Of a stretch of 32,034 nucleotides of DNA, positions 6,800 through 15,777 are shown piece after piece. The notes beneath the pieces were generated by a model. That model was given only the letters and a program-made list of their open reading frames with translations, ran no database searches and was not told the DNA's origin. The translations under genes were made by a program, and so were the position numbers. Each line of letters begins with the position of its first letter. The first letter of the stretch is position 1. The DNA is from Paludibacter sp. (GTDB lineage Bacteria; Bacteroidota; Bacteroidia; Bacteroidales; Paludibacteraceae), in contig JAIFKQ010000154.1 in NCBI GenBank assembly GCA_020049515.1, positions 1 to 32,034 of the forward strand. The letters are read 5' to 3'.

Positions 6800-8509
6800 A
6801 TGGAAAATTTTATTGTTTCAGCCCGAAAATATCGCCCCTCCACCTTCAATTCAGTTATTGGTCAGTCATCATTAACTACAACGCTCAAAAATGCCATCAA
6901 AAGCAATCATTTGGCTCATGCATATTTGTTTTGTGGTCCGCGAGGTGTAGGAAAAACGACTTGCGCGCGTATTTTCGCTAAAACCATTAACTGTCAGAAT
7001 CTTAGTGCTGAATCAGAAGCCTGCAATCAATGCGAATCATGCGTTTCATTTAACGAGCAACGCTCTTACAACATTCATGAACTGGATGCGGCATCCAACA
7101 ATGGTACCGACGATATAAAATCGTTAATTGACCAAGTACGCATACCACCTCAAATAGGGAAATACAGTGTATATATTGTAGATGAGGTGCACATGTTGTC
7201 CAACGCTGCCTTCAACGCTTTTCTAAAAACGCTGGAAGAGCCACCAGCTCATGCCATCTTTATTTTGGCAACAACAGAAAAGCATAAAATTATTCCAACC
7301 ATTTTATCGCGTTGTCAAATTTATGATTTCAATAGAATTACAGTGGCAGATACAGTGGCATACTTACAAATGGTGGCGCAAAAAGAAGGCGTAACGGTAG
7401 ATGTAAATGGACTAAACGTGGTAGCGCAAAAAAGTGATGGAGGTATGCGCGATGCCTTATCCATTTTTGACCAGTTGGTAAGTTTTTGTGGTAATACCAT
7501 TACATATCAAGGAGTTATTGAAAATCTAAACGTACTGGATTATGAGTACTATTTCAAATTAGTAGAATCAATACTCAAAAATGAAGTGAGTGAGTCGCTG
7601 CTAATTTTCAACGAAATATTAACGAAAGGATTTGATGGACACCATTTTATTACAGGCCTGAGCTCACACCTGCGGGATGTATTGGTTAGTAAAGACCCAC
7701 AAACAATTTCGCTTTTGGAAGTTGGTGCTGGAATTGGCGAAAGATACCAAAAACAGGCACAACAATGCCCCATCGATTTCCTTTTTAAAGCGCTAAAAAT
7801 CAGTAACGACTGCGATATTGATTATCGACAGAGCAAAAACAAACGGCTCTTAGTAGAACTTGCTTTAATTCGTATGTGCCAACTTACGGATGAAAAAAAA
7901 AAATCTATAATTGACGATGATGAGTCGAATCCTATTCAGAGCATAGCAGTCATTAACAACAATAATGATTCCAATACAAGTATTACTACTCCTATTGTTC
8001 AAATAAATACGGCGGGACAAAAGCCAACTTCGGTAATTCCAACTGCCATACCACGGCCAGAAAGCATATCTATTTCTGCTCCCATTGTAGTATCTGAACC
8101 ACAAAATATCTATGTTTCAAGAGTAGAAGAGAAAGTAGTAGTACTAAATAAGACATTTACAAGCAAAGATTTAGAAAATTCGTGGCGAAAGTTTGCAGAC
8201 ACAATTCCAGAGTTAGGCCGTATTACTAGCTTCATACAAAACAATACGCCGCTAATGACTACTGAAACTGAGTTTACAGTGACAGTAAGTAATAGTCTGC
8301 AGCAAAAGGAGTTAGCACGACTACAACCAGACATACTTTCATTTTTACACGTTCAATTGGAGAACACGTTGGTTCGTATGTCTATTAGAATAATGGAAGA
8401 AACAGAAAACCAAAGGGCTAGCTCACCCGAAGACCGCTACAAAATGTTATCAGATCAAAATCCAGCCTTGAAAACGCTGAGAGATGGATTAAACTTAGAA
8501 ATAGATTAA
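6800..8509 (+). CDS. dnaX: DNA polymerase III subunit tau (and possibly gamma)
   Basis: 569 aa. The clamp-loader ATPase that links the replicative polymerases. Seen: Walker A GPRGVGKTT at 46-54, zinc-binding cysteines 65, 75, 78 and 81, Walker B DEVH at 128-131, sensor-type LATTEKHKI and the arginine-finger motif SRC. Domains I-III end near residue 362; a low-complexity Ser/Ile/Pro linker (about 375-445) and a C-terminal tau domain (about 450-569) follow. At codons 365-368 there is a run of 11 A (7893-7903), exactly at the domain III boundary. Slippage there would end translation within a few codons and give a gamma-like protein of about 370 aa (inference). A terminator follows. Confidence 0.96.
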   Translation: MENFIVSARKYRPSTFNSVIGQSSLTTTLKNAIKSNHLAHAYLFCGPRGVGKTTCARIFAKTINCQNLSAESEACNQCESCVSFNEQRSYNIHELDAASNNGTDDIKSLIDQVRIPPQIGKYSVYIVDEVHMLSNAAFNAFLKTLEEPPAHAIFILATTEKHKIIPTILSRCQIYDFNRITVADTVAYLQMVAQKEGVTVDVNGLNVVAQKSDGGMRDALSIFDQLVSFCGNTITYQGVIENLNVLDYEYYFKLVESILKNEVSESLLIFNEILTKGFDGHHFITGLSSHLRDVLVSKDPQTISLLEVGAGIGERYQKQAQQCPIDFLFKALKISNDCDIDYRQSKNKRLLVELALIRMCQLTDEKKKSIIDDDESNPIQSIAVINNNNDSNTSITTPIVQINTAGQKPTSVIPTAIPRPESISISAPIVVSEPQNIYVSRVEEKVVVLNKTFTSKDLENSWRKFADTIPELGRITSFIQNNTPLMTTETEFTVTVSNSLQQKELARLQPDILSFLHVQLENTLVRMSIRIMEETENQRASSPEDRYKMLSDQNPALKTLRDGLNLEID

Positions 8510-8560
8510 AAAGTTGCATTAAGCATCTGAGAGTAAACTTGATTTATATATTTTACGCTT

Positions 8561-8607
8561 AAATAAAAAACGACTTGATTAAAAAAAAAATCAAGTCGTT
8601 TTTATTT
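8561..8607. terminator. Bidirectional terminator after dnaX
   Basis: Arms AAATAAAAAACGACTTGA and TCAAGTCGTTTTTATTT around an A-rich loop; perfect core CGACTTGA/TCAAGTCG. It separates dnaX from the converging Dabb gene. Confidence 0.85.
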
Positions 8608-8610
8608 AAT

Positions 8611-8916
8611 TTAAACTTCGTAATCTACTGCAGCTCTGGATGTTTTCACACTTCCAATATAAGCTGCAACTCGCTTATGAGCAGGATGTTCTTGATATAC
8701 ATTTAGAGCATCAAAACTTTCAAACTCTGAATATAAGGCAATATCAAAATTTGATTGAGGTGCATCTGCATGATTTATACCGACCTCAATTTTTAATATT
8801 TCTGGAATTAAATGAACCAAGTTTTCCAACTCCTCTTTTATTACCAATGCATGTTCTGCTTTTGATTTGCCATTGGCCGATTCTACCAACTCGAAAAAAA
8901 CAATGTGTTTAATCAT
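8611..8916 (-). CDS. Dabb (stress-responsive alpha/beta barrel) domain protein
   Basis: 101 aa, one domain. MIKHIVFFEL at the start, IPEILKIEVGIN in the middle, the DIALYSEFESFDALNVYQEHPAHKRV block and VDYEV at the end are the pattern of Dabb proteins, which are dimeric ferredoxin-like barrels. Members range from plant stress proteins to small bacterial enzymes of unknown reaction, so no activity is assigned. It is a single gene read towards dnaX; no exact -7 element is seen in the 86 nt upstream. Confidence 0.85.
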   Translation of the reverse strand: MIKHIVFFELVESANGKSKAEHALVIKEELENLVHLIPEILKIEVGINHADAPQSNFDIALYSEFESFDALNVYQEHPAHKRVAAYIGSVKTSRAAVDYEV

Positions 8917-9002
8917 TATTGAAAATTTAATATATTGTTATTGATTTATATCGCATCATTTGCACCGATATACAATTGTATATAAGGCAATTAAATTTCA
9001 TA

Positions 9003-9395
9003 TCAACTGGCTCGCCTTTCACTTACCACCAACAATGCCTGTTCTCGCAATTCACTTGGCAATTGAATGTTTCTCATTTGTAAACTTCGCAACCAGCCTG
9101 CTATGTCGGTTTCTTTGAGCGTAAAAAACACATCTATCAATAATTTTAGTTGCTCATTGCTATAATTTGTGGGCGATACACCAGCTAAAACATCAAGTTC
9201 ATCATCGTCGTAATATGTAATTTTATTTGATGAACTCAGCAAGGTGTCATCCTCACATACAGAGTGTGCGCCGCAGCATTCACTTGCGGGTTCTATAGTA
9301 GGTTCGGGTTCAACATTTCTATTTTTACGAAGAAATGAACTGAAAACGAATACTATAACTACAACTATGAGCAAGCTCAATAAGATAATAGACAT
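9003..9395 (-). CDS. Membrane-anchored protein with CCGAHxVC motif, function unknown
   Basis: 130 aa. An N-terminal membrane segment (residues 3-20) is followed by a Pro/Glu spacer, then SECCGAHSVCEDD with Cys40, Cys41 and Cys47, an acidic YYDDDELD stretch, and a C-terminal helical part ending GWLRSLQMRNIQLPSELREQ. I recall this arrangement from unannotated Bacteroidota proteins, but no function is known to me. The cysteines and histidine could bind metal or form a disulfide (inference). It is divergent from porW with its own -7 element. Confidence 0.75.
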   Translation of the reverse strand: MSIILLSLLIVVVIVFVFSSFLRKNRNVEPEPTIEPASECCGAHSVCEDDTLLSSSNKITYYDDDELDVLAGVSPTNYSNEQLKLLIDVFFTLKETDIAGWLRSLQMRNIQLPSELREQALLVVSERRAS

Positions 9396-9442
9396 AAATA
9401 AGTATCAGTATTTAATATCATAATTCAATATAAATTTCGGGA

Positions 9443-9450
9443 CAAAGTTA
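9443..9450 (-). promoter_or_regulatory. -7 promoter element for the CCGAHxVC gene
   Basis: Reverse strand reads TAACTTTG, an exact match, with a predicted leader of about 40 nt. Confidence 0.5.
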
Positions 9451-9472
9451 GTTATAAATGGACTAAAAAGCG

Positions 9473-9480
9473 TATTTTTG
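9473..9480 (+). promoter_or_regulatory. -7 promoter element for porW and possibly the genes after it
   Basis: TATTTTTG, an exact match, 145 nt before the porW ATG. It is the last exact plus-strand match I noticed in a gene gap before the argB region, so it may serve a long transcript (inference). Confidence 0.45.
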
Positions 9481-9625
9481 TGAGTTAAAATACAATAGAA
9501 TTGTATTTTTAAAGTTTAAATAGTGTAAAGCAGCTTTTGCATTTTAATATAGCAATAAAAAATTGCAATCTTTTTGAACAAAGCCATTATTAGTTTGATT
9601 ATTAGCACCATACCCTGAATTTTCT

Positions 9626-12600
9626 ATGCAAACAAATTTAAGAAAAAACTTTCTCAAACAGTTAACTTTTCTGGCATTACTAATTCTTATTAGTGGATGC
9701 TCCACAAAAAAAAACACATCAAGTACAAGAGCTTTTCATGCCATGAATACTCGGTTCAATGTTTTTTTTAATGGTTCGGTAAGTTATAACGATGGACTCA
9801 AAAACATTCTAAAAGCAAACAGCGAAGATTATTCGACAGTAATTCCAATGTATCCAATAAGCAGGCATGCAAACGCTAAAGCCGCTACTTCCGACATGGA
9901 CAGAACGATTGAGAAATGTAGGAAAGCTATTAAATTACACTCCATAAAAGTTAAACCTGAAAAGAATTACAAAAAGGCCAATTTGCCTGAATATATTTTA
10001 TTTTACAATCAAAAAGAATTTAATCCAGCACTAATTGAAGCATGGTTATTACTAGCAAATGCTGAATTTCACAAAGGAGATTTTTTGGGTGCAATAGGAA
10101 CGTTTTCTTATATATCCAAATTTTATGCTTCCAACAAAGATGTAGTGGCACAATGTCAACTTTGGACAGTTAGGGCTTATGCCGAAATGGGCTGGATTTA
10201 TGAAGCAGAACAGGTGCTCTCGAAACTAAAACAAGATGATTTAAAAAGTGCCAATATAGGTTTATTTGCCGCTACGAATGCCGATTTACTCCTCAAAAAG
10301 AATCAATATAAAGAAGCCATTCCTTTTTTGGAGCTTGCAATATCAAAGGAGAAAAATAAACAAATGAAGCAACGGTTTAATTATTTATTGGCACAACTTT
10401 ATCAAAAAAATAACGACAATAAAGCTTCTTACGAGGCTTTTACAGAGGTAATTAAATCTAATCCAGAATTTGAAATGGATTTCAATGCACGAATTGCTAG
10501 AACACAATTAAATGTAGCAAGTGCAGAAAACGTGAGAAAAGAACTCCGAAAAATGGCTAAAAATAAGAATAATAAGGAATACCTTGATCAAATTTATTTT
10601 GCAATAGGCAACACATATCTTCAAAAAAATGACACCTTAAATGCACTTGAGAATTACAACCTTTCTACAAAAAAAAGTACTCGAAACGGTATTGACAAGG
10701 CAGTTACATTAATTACAATGGGCGATATATATTACAACAAACGGAAATATGTACTTGCCCAGCCTTGTTACGATCAAGCGGCTAAAATTATTACTAATGA
10801 GCAAGATGACTTTGCCCGTGTCACAAAACTTGCTGAAACCTTGAGCGAATTAGTGATTCAAAATGATATTGTTTTGCTTCAAGATAGCTTGCAATTACTT
10901 GCAACTTTGCCAGTGAAAGACAGGCTTGAAGTTGTAAACAAGCTAATAGAAAAAATGATTGCTGACGAAAAAGCGACCAATGAAAAGAATATGGAGGAAA
11001 TTACGAAACAAAATACGCAGGGTAATGGCGAAGAAGATTTTGCATCGATGCCACCAATAGGAGGTGGAAATCCTTTCGGCAACTCTGGCGATTGGTATTT
11101 CTATAATCCAAATCTGATAAAAAATGGGCAAATTGATTTTCAGAAAAAATGGGGAAAACGAAAATTAGAGGATAATTGGCGCAGAACCAACAAAACTGCG
11201 TCGCTTTTTGCGGAAGAGAACAGCAGCTTGTCTATCGAAAACGACACCACAATGAAGCTGGACTCGATTTCTAAAAATGAAATAGTTTCGGATGTGAAAA
11301 ATCCTGATTTTTACTTGCAACAGATACCAATAACTCCAGCGCAATTGACAAAATCAAACTCAGAATTGGCCACAGCATTATTCAATATGGGGCTTATTTA
11401 CAAAGACAAAGTAGAAGATATTCCAATGGCTATCAGCACATTTGAAGATTTTATTGGTAGATTCGGAAAAGACAAGCGAATAGCAGATGTGTATTTTCAA
11501 ATCTATTTGATGGAAACTAAACTTGGAAAAGAATCGAATGCAAACATCTACAGAACAAAACTTTTGACTGAATTTCCAACAAGTAAATATGCAGAAATTC
11601 TAGCTCAACCCGATTATAGCGACCGACTTGTACGTATGTACAAGCAACAAGATTCCATTTACAGCTTAACTTATGAGGCTTACAATAAAAGTGATTTTCA
11701 AACCGTTTTTAATCAAGTAAATTATATCAAACAGAATTTCCCACTTTCTACTTTAATGCCTAAGTTTCTGTTTTTAAATGCATTGAGCATTGGCAGAAAA
11801 GAAAATTCCGACTTATTTGAAAATGCACTCAACGAGCTTGTTCTAGCATACCCGGAAAGCGATGTGAGCGCAATGTCAAAAGACATTTTGGCACTTATGA
11901 AACAAGGAAAAGAATCTAAAACAGGTAGCACAAGTGGTTCATTGCTAACAAGAAGGAATGAAACTACAAAATTAGAAATAGATGAAGTTAATAGCAAGCA
12001 ACAATTTTCAACAGAGAAACAAACGAAACATAGATTGTTGATAGTTGGCAATTTGAACACCAGCAATATGAACCGCCTGCAATATAACATTGCATCGTTT
12101 AATTTTTCTCGGTTTATGATTAAAGATTTTGATTTGGTAATAACCAATAAATTAGACAGCACAAGAAATGCCCTGTCAATTACTAATTTAGAATCTTACG
12201 AAGAGGCATTATGGTATGATAAAACATTAGGAAGTGGAAACGGGCTGGGTGATTTGTTTACTGAATTACAAGTGGAAAAAATAATTATTTCTGATGAAAA
12301 TTTTGGGTTGTTGAAAATGGGATTTACCGTAGATGATTACCTTTTATTTAGAAAAAAACATATAGATGGTAAAGAAAGTATTCCAAAGTCGATAGAGAAA
12401 AATAGCAAAAAAAACACCACCATTAACATAACTGAAAAAGTTGCTACAAAGACAGAAAATACCGCAACCAGCTCAAAACCAAAAGAGAAAGCGACAGAAA
12501 TGCCTGCAGTGAAAGAACAGGAAAAACCAAAAGAAATAATACCAACAAAAACTGAGGTGAAAACAGAAGTAAAAACGTCTGCAAAAGAAGAAACAATAAA

Positions 12601-13033
12601 CACAAAGCAGCCTGCATCTATTGTATCTGTAGATCCAAAAGTAGAAGATGTTCCATTATACAAAAACCTATTTGCTTACCGACTAAACGAAGCACATTAT
12701 ATTGCTATTTATGTTTTGTCGGGAAGTATAGACTTTGAAAAAATAAAAGCCGCTTTTGATGCATATAATGGCATAAATTATGGCATAATGAATTTAAAAG
12801 CCACACTGGAAACTGCTAATAAAGAACAGATTATAATAATTGGTAGCTTTGCCGATGCCAATATTGCAAAATCATATTTGCTGAGAATGATAAAAGAAAA
12901 AACATTATTTGAGGGCTTGAAAAATGCTAATTACAGAAATTTATTAGGCTCACAAAAGAACCTAAACACTATGATGCAACAAGACAAATTGGATGTTTAC
13001 TTTGATTTTATGAAAGAGTATTACTTGAAATAA
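9626..13033 (+). CDS. porW: Type IX secretion TPR lipoprotein PorW/SprE
   Basis: 1135 aa. Signal peptide with lipobox LISGC (Cys25). TPR-like helical repeats occupy about 120-470 and again about 575-720 (ALFNMGLIYKDKVEDIPMAISTFEDFIGRF...YFQIYLM). An acidic, Gly-rich break lies near 470-500. Residues about 912-1005 are a Lys/Thr/Glu-rich linker, followed by a compact C-terminal domain (YIAIYVLSGSIDFEKI...IIIIGSFADANIAKSYL). This lipoprotein-TPR architecture, beside porX, matches PorW of Porphyromonas gingivalis and SprE of Flavobacterium johnsoniae, which are needed for type IX secretion and gliding. It is long for the family, largely because of the linker and C-terminal region. Family assignment rests on architecture and neighbour, not on an alignment. 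Confidence 0.85.
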   Translation: MQTNLRKNFLKQLTFLALLILISGCSTKKNTSSTRAFHAMNTRFNVFFNGSVSYNDGLKNILKANSEDYSTVIPMYPISRHANAKAATSDMDRTIEKCRKAIKLHSIKVKPEKNYKKANLPEYILFYNQKEFNPALIEAWLLLANAEFHKGDFLGAIGTFSYISKFYASNKDVVAQCQLWTVRAYAEMGWIYEAEQVLSKLKQDDLKSANIGLFAATNADLLLKKNQYKEAIPFLELAISKEKNKQMKQRFNYLLAQLYQKNNDNKASYEAFTEVIKSNPEFEMDFNARIARTQLNVASAENVRKELRKMAKNKNNKEYLDQIYFAIGNTYLQKNDTLNALENYNLSTKKSTRNGIDKAVTLITMGDIYYNKRKYVLAQPCYDQAAKIITNEQDDFARVTKLAETLSELVIQNDIVLLQDSLQLLATLPVKDRLEVVNKLIEKMIADEKATNEKNMEEITKQNTQGNGEEDFASMPPIGGGNPFGNSGDWYFYNPNLIKNGQIDFQKKWGKRKLEDNWRRTNKTASLFAEENSSLSIENDTTMKLDSISKNEIVSDVKNPDFYLQQIPITPAQLTKSNSELATALFNMGLIYKDKVEDIPMAISTFEDFIGRFGKDKRIADVYFQIYLMETKLGKESNANIYRTKLLTEFPTSKYAEILAQPDYSDRLVRMYKQQDSIYSLTYEAYNKSDFQTVFNQVNYIKQNFPLSTLMPKFLFLNALSIGRKENSDLFENALNELVLAYPESDVSAMSKDILALMKQGKESKTGSTSGSLLTRRNETTKLEIDEVNSKQQFSTEKQTKHRLLIVGNLNTSNMNRLQYNIASFNFSRFMIKDFDLVITNKLDSTRNALSITNLESYEEALWYDKTLGSGNGLGDLFTELQVEKIIISDENFGLLKMGFTVDDYLLFRKKHIDGKESIPKSIEKNSKKNTTINITEKVATKTENTATSSKPKEKATEMPAVKEQEKPKEIIPTKTEVKTEVKTSAKEETINTKQPASIVSVDPKVEDVPLYKNLFAYRLNEAHYIAIYVLSGSIDFEKIKAAFDAYNGINYGIMNLKATLETANKEQIIIIGSFADANIAKSYLLRMIKEKTLFEGLKNANYRNLLGSQKNLNTMMQQDKLDVYFDFMKEYYLK

Positions 13034-13040
13034 AAGCGTC

Positions 13041-13130
13041 TTTGGTCCCTAAAGGGAATTATAAACTTGCTATAGTATTACTCTTAATATTTATACAACT
13101 AACTTATTAACCCTATTGGGATAAATGACT
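13041..13130. repeat. Hairpin-ended intergenic element before porX
   Basis: The 102-nt gap between porW and porX begins with the palindrome TCCCTAAAGGGA (13046-13057) and ends with CCCTATTGGG (13111-13120). Left flank AATTATAAACTT and right flank AACTTATTAA run inverted, so the gap resembles a miniature element with terminal inverted repeats. Its layout parallels the element at 14684-14792. Confidence 0.5.
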
Positions 13131-13135
13131 ATTAT

Positions 13136-14683
13136 ATGAAAAAAGACCGCATACTTTGGGCTGATGATGAAATGGATTTATTGAGTCCGTATATCTTGTT
13201 TTTGGAAGATAAAGGATACGAAGTAGTTACGGCTACAAACGGAAAAGATGCCGTGGAGCTTTGTCAGAATGAGAGCTTTGACATAATATTTTTGGATGAA
13301 AATATGCCGGGTTTGAGTGGGTTAGAAACACTGGCATTGATAAAAGATATTGATCCAAATGTTCCGATGGTAATGATTACCAAAAGCGAAGAAGAGAATA
13401 TCATGAATATGGCAATTGGTAATAAAATTGCCGACTATTTAACAAAACCTGTGAATCCGAGTCAGATATTATTGACCCTAAAAAAGAATATTCACAAAAA
13501 AGAAATTGTATCTGAACATGCCACCTCTACCTACCAATCGCAGTTTGGAAGAATTGGCATGCAAATAAATGATACGCTGACTTACCTAGATTGGGTAGAA
13601 GTATATAAAAAACTAGTATATTGGGAGTTAGAGCTAGCTGAAACAGATAGTGGGCTGGACGAAATGCTACAAATGCAAAAAGCGGATGCCAACAATAATT
13701 TTACTAAATTTGTCAAGAAAAACTATGTGAATTGGTTTGAAAATCCTGAAAAAAAGCCAATTATGAGCCCTGATCTATTTAAAACCAAGGTTTTTCCATT
13801 GCTGGATAAAGGTGAGAAAGTATTTTTTATTTTGGTTGATAATTTCAGGTATGATCAATGGAAGGCTATCCGTGAAATGCTAAGCGAATTTTATCAATTT
13901 AACGAGGAAGAAATGTATTGTGGAATACTTCCCACCGCCACTCAATATGCGCGAAATGCCATTTTTTCGGGACTTATGCCGTTACAAATTCAGCAAATGT
14001 TTCCTGAACTATGGGTTGAAGAGGATGAAGATGAGGGCAAAAATCTGTTCGAAAAAGACCTGTTGCAAACTCAGCTGCAACGTTTTAGAAAGAATTATAC
14101 CTTTTCTTATCATAAAATTAGTGATTCAAATTCCTGTGAAAGATTAATTGAGCAACTGCCTCGTATTGATAATAATCAACTGAACGTTTGCGTAATGAAT
14201 TTTATTGACATTCTTTCGCATGCGCGTACAGACTCTAAAATGATGCGTGAACTGGCCAATGATGCTGAAGCCTATCGTTCGCTTACACTTTCATGGTTCA
14301 AACATTCAAAAACCTACGATTTATTCAAAGCAATGGCACAACGTGGTTATAAGATTGTTTTCACTACCGACCATGGTACAATTCAGGTGGACAAAGCGAT
14401 AAAAGTAGTGGGCGATAGGAATACCAATGTGAATTTGCGGTATAAAGTTGGCAAAAATTTAAGCTATAATAAGAAAGAAGTTTTTGAGATTTTACAACCA
14501 TCGAAAGTAGGCTTGCCAAGTCCAAACGTAAGCTCGGCATATATTTTTGCTTGCAACGACGATTTCTTTGCATACCCAAATAATTACAACCATTATGTTG
14601 GTTATTACAAAGATACATTCCAGCACGGAGGTGTTTCATTGGAAGAAATGCTGCTGCCGTTGATAGTAATGCAGCCAAAATAA
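13136..14683 (+). CDS. porX: Type IX secretion response regulator PorX with PglZ domain
   Basis: 515 aa. Residues 1-120 are a CheY-like receiver: acidic pair Asp10/Asp11, phosphoacceptor Asp54 (IIFLDENMPG), Thr82 and Lys104 (LTKPV). The rest is a PglZ domain of the alkaline-phosphatase fold: LVDNFRYDQW with Asp235, LPTATQYARNAIFSG with Thr267/Thr269, NFIDILSHAR with His362 and TTDHG with Asp412/His413, the sort of Asp/His/Thr set that binds zinc in PorX. In P. gingivalis PorX works with the histidine kinase PorY and sigma factor SigP to control type IX secretion; porY is not in this window. The gap downstream is wholly filled by an inverted-repeat element. Confidence 0.95.
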   Translation: MKKDRILWADDEMDLLSPYILFLEDKGYEVVTATNGKDAVELCQNESFDIIFLDENMPGLSGLETLALIKDIDPNVPMVMITKSEEENIMNMAIGNKIADYLTKPVNPSQILLTLKKNIHKKEIVSEHATSTYQSQFGRIGMQINDTLTYLDWVEVYKKLVYWELELAETDSGLDEMLQMQKADANNNFTKFVKKNYVNWFENPEKKPIMSPDLFKTKVFPLLDKGEKVFFILVDNFRYDQWKAIREMLSEFYQFNEEEMYCGILPTATQYARNAIFSGLMPLQIQQMFPELWVEEDEDEGKNLFEKDLLQTQLQRFRKNYTFSYHKISDSNSCERLIEQLPRIDNNQLNVCVMNFIDILSHARTDSKMMRELANDAEAYRSLTLSWFKHSKTYDLFKAMAQRGYKIVFTTDHGTIQVDKAIKVVGDRNTNVNLRYKVGKNLSYNKKEVFEILQPSKVGLPSPNVSSAYIFACNDDFFAYPNNYNHYVGYYKDTFQHGGVSLEEMLLPLIVMQPK

Positions 14684-14792
14684 GGCCCCTAAAGTCCCCC
14701 GAAGGGGATTTTAAGACCAAGTCTTTGAGAATAAACATAAATAAAACAAACAATACTAACTTCAATTCCCCCTTCGGGGGATAAAGGTGGCC
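14684..14792. repeat. 109-bp MITE-like element between porX and argF'
   Basis: The element starts directly after the porX stop and ends one base before the argF' ATG. Its ends are inverted copies: left GGCCCCTAAAGTCCCCC, GAAGGGGATTTTAAG; right, read on the other strand, GGCCACCTTTATCCCCC, GAAGGGGGAATTGAAG. About 30 bp match with few differences. Each end is itself a hairpin (CCCC-GAA-GGGG). It carries no gene. It may be an inactive miniature transposable element or a structured leader/processing signal. Confidence 0.75.
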
Positions 14793-14793
14793 A

Positions 14794-15777
14794 ATGAAAA
14801 CATATACCAACGTAAAAGACCTCGGCAATTTGCAGGAAGCTGTGAAAGAGGCAATAGAAATTAAAAAAAATCGCTTTGGATACAAGCACATCGGTGAAAA
14901 TAAAACCTTGCTGATGGTATTTTTCAATTCCAGTTTGCGCACTCGCTTGAGCACTCAAAAGGCTGGTATGAACCTGGGAATGAATACTATGGTGCTGGAC
15001 ATCAATTCGGGTGCATGGAAATTGGAAACAGAACGCGGTGTGATAATGGATGGCGACAAGCCGGAACATATTCTGGAGGCAATTCCTGTAATGGCAAGCT
15101 ATTGTGATATTATTGGAGTACGGGCTTTTGCAAATTTGGAAGATAAATCATTTGATTATCAGGAAACAATTATCAACCAGTTTATTAAGCATTCGGGCAA
15201 ACCAGTTTTCAGCATGGAAGCGGCCACAGGCCATCCCCTGCAAGCTTTTGCCGACTTAATTACGATTGAGGAGTACAAAAAAACAGCTCGCCCCAAAGTG
15301 GTTCTTACATGGGCTCCACACCCAAAAGCGCTTCCTCAAGCGGTACCCAATTCATTTGCCGATTTTATGAATGAAGCAGATGTGGATTTTGTAATTACCC
15401 ATCCCAAAGGGTATGAATTGGCTGAAGAATTTGTGCGTGGAGCTCACGTTGAATACGACCAAATGAAGGCGTTTGAAAGCGCCGATTTTATTTATGCCAA
15501 AAACTGGTCGGCGTATCAAGACCCTAATTACGGCAAAATATTAAGTACCGACCGCAGCTGGACAGTCAGTGAGCGACAAATGGCCGTAACTAACAATGCT
15601 CATTTTATGCATTGCTTGCCTGTGCGCCGCAATATGATAGTGACCGACGAAGTGATTGAGAGCCCACAATCCATTGTGATACCGGAGGCTGCCAACCGCG
15701 AAATATCGGCTCAAGTAGTGATAAAGAGAATGTTAGAAACCATCTCCCCCACCATCTCCAATGGCGAGGGAGAGTAA
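14794..15777 (+). CDS. argF': N-succinylornithine carbamoyltransferase (ArgF')
   Basis: 327 aa. Carbamoyltransferase fold: carbamoyl-phosphate loop in the form FFNSSLRTRLST, later HPLQAFADL and HCLPVRRN (His273-Cys274-Leu275-Pro276). These variants set it apart from ordinary ornithine carbamoyltransferase (STRTR, HCLP-A) and match the acetyl/succinylornithine group. Pro90 in GDKPEHI agrees with the residue known to select succinylornithine in Bacteroides fragilis, where the acetyl-specific Xanthomonas enzyme has Glu. Substrate is thus inferred as N-succinyl-L-ornithine. The last 12 residues (after KRMLE) are encoded by a GC-rich hairpin and look like a non-native extension. Confidence 0.9.
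   Translation: MKTYTNVKDLGNLQEAVKEAIEIKKNRFGYKHIGENKTLLMVFFNSSLRTRLSTQKAGMNLGMNTMVLDINSGAWKLETERGVIMDGDKPEHILEAIPVMASYCDIIGVRAFANLEDKSFDYQETIINQFIKHSGKPVFSMEAATGHPLQAFADLITIEEYKKTARPKVVLTWAPHPKALPQAVPNSFADFMNEADVDFVITHPKGYELAEEFVRGAHVEYDQMKAFESADFIYAKNWSAYQDPNYGKILSTDRSWTVSERQMAVTNNAHFMHCLPVRRNMIVTDEVIESPQSIVIPEAANREISAQVVIKRMLETISPTISNGEGE
15743..15773. repeat. GC-rich hairpin overlapping the end of argF'
   Basis: Outer stem TCTCCC/GGGAGA, interior loop, inner stem CCAT/ATGG. It covers the last dozen argF' codons up to the first bases of the stop. It resembles the hairpins in neighbouring gaps and may have been inserted into the gene end. Confidence 0.5.

Noticed and set aside
12337-12663. 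Reverse-strand frame rich in Phe/Val/Ser inside porW
   Set aside because: A mirror of the Lys/Thr/Glu-rich linker of porW; no independent support.
14794-15777. Ordinary ornithine carbamoyltransferase
   Set aside because: The SSLRTR loop, HPLQAFADL and HCLPVRRN, with Pro90, fit the N-acylornithine group instead.
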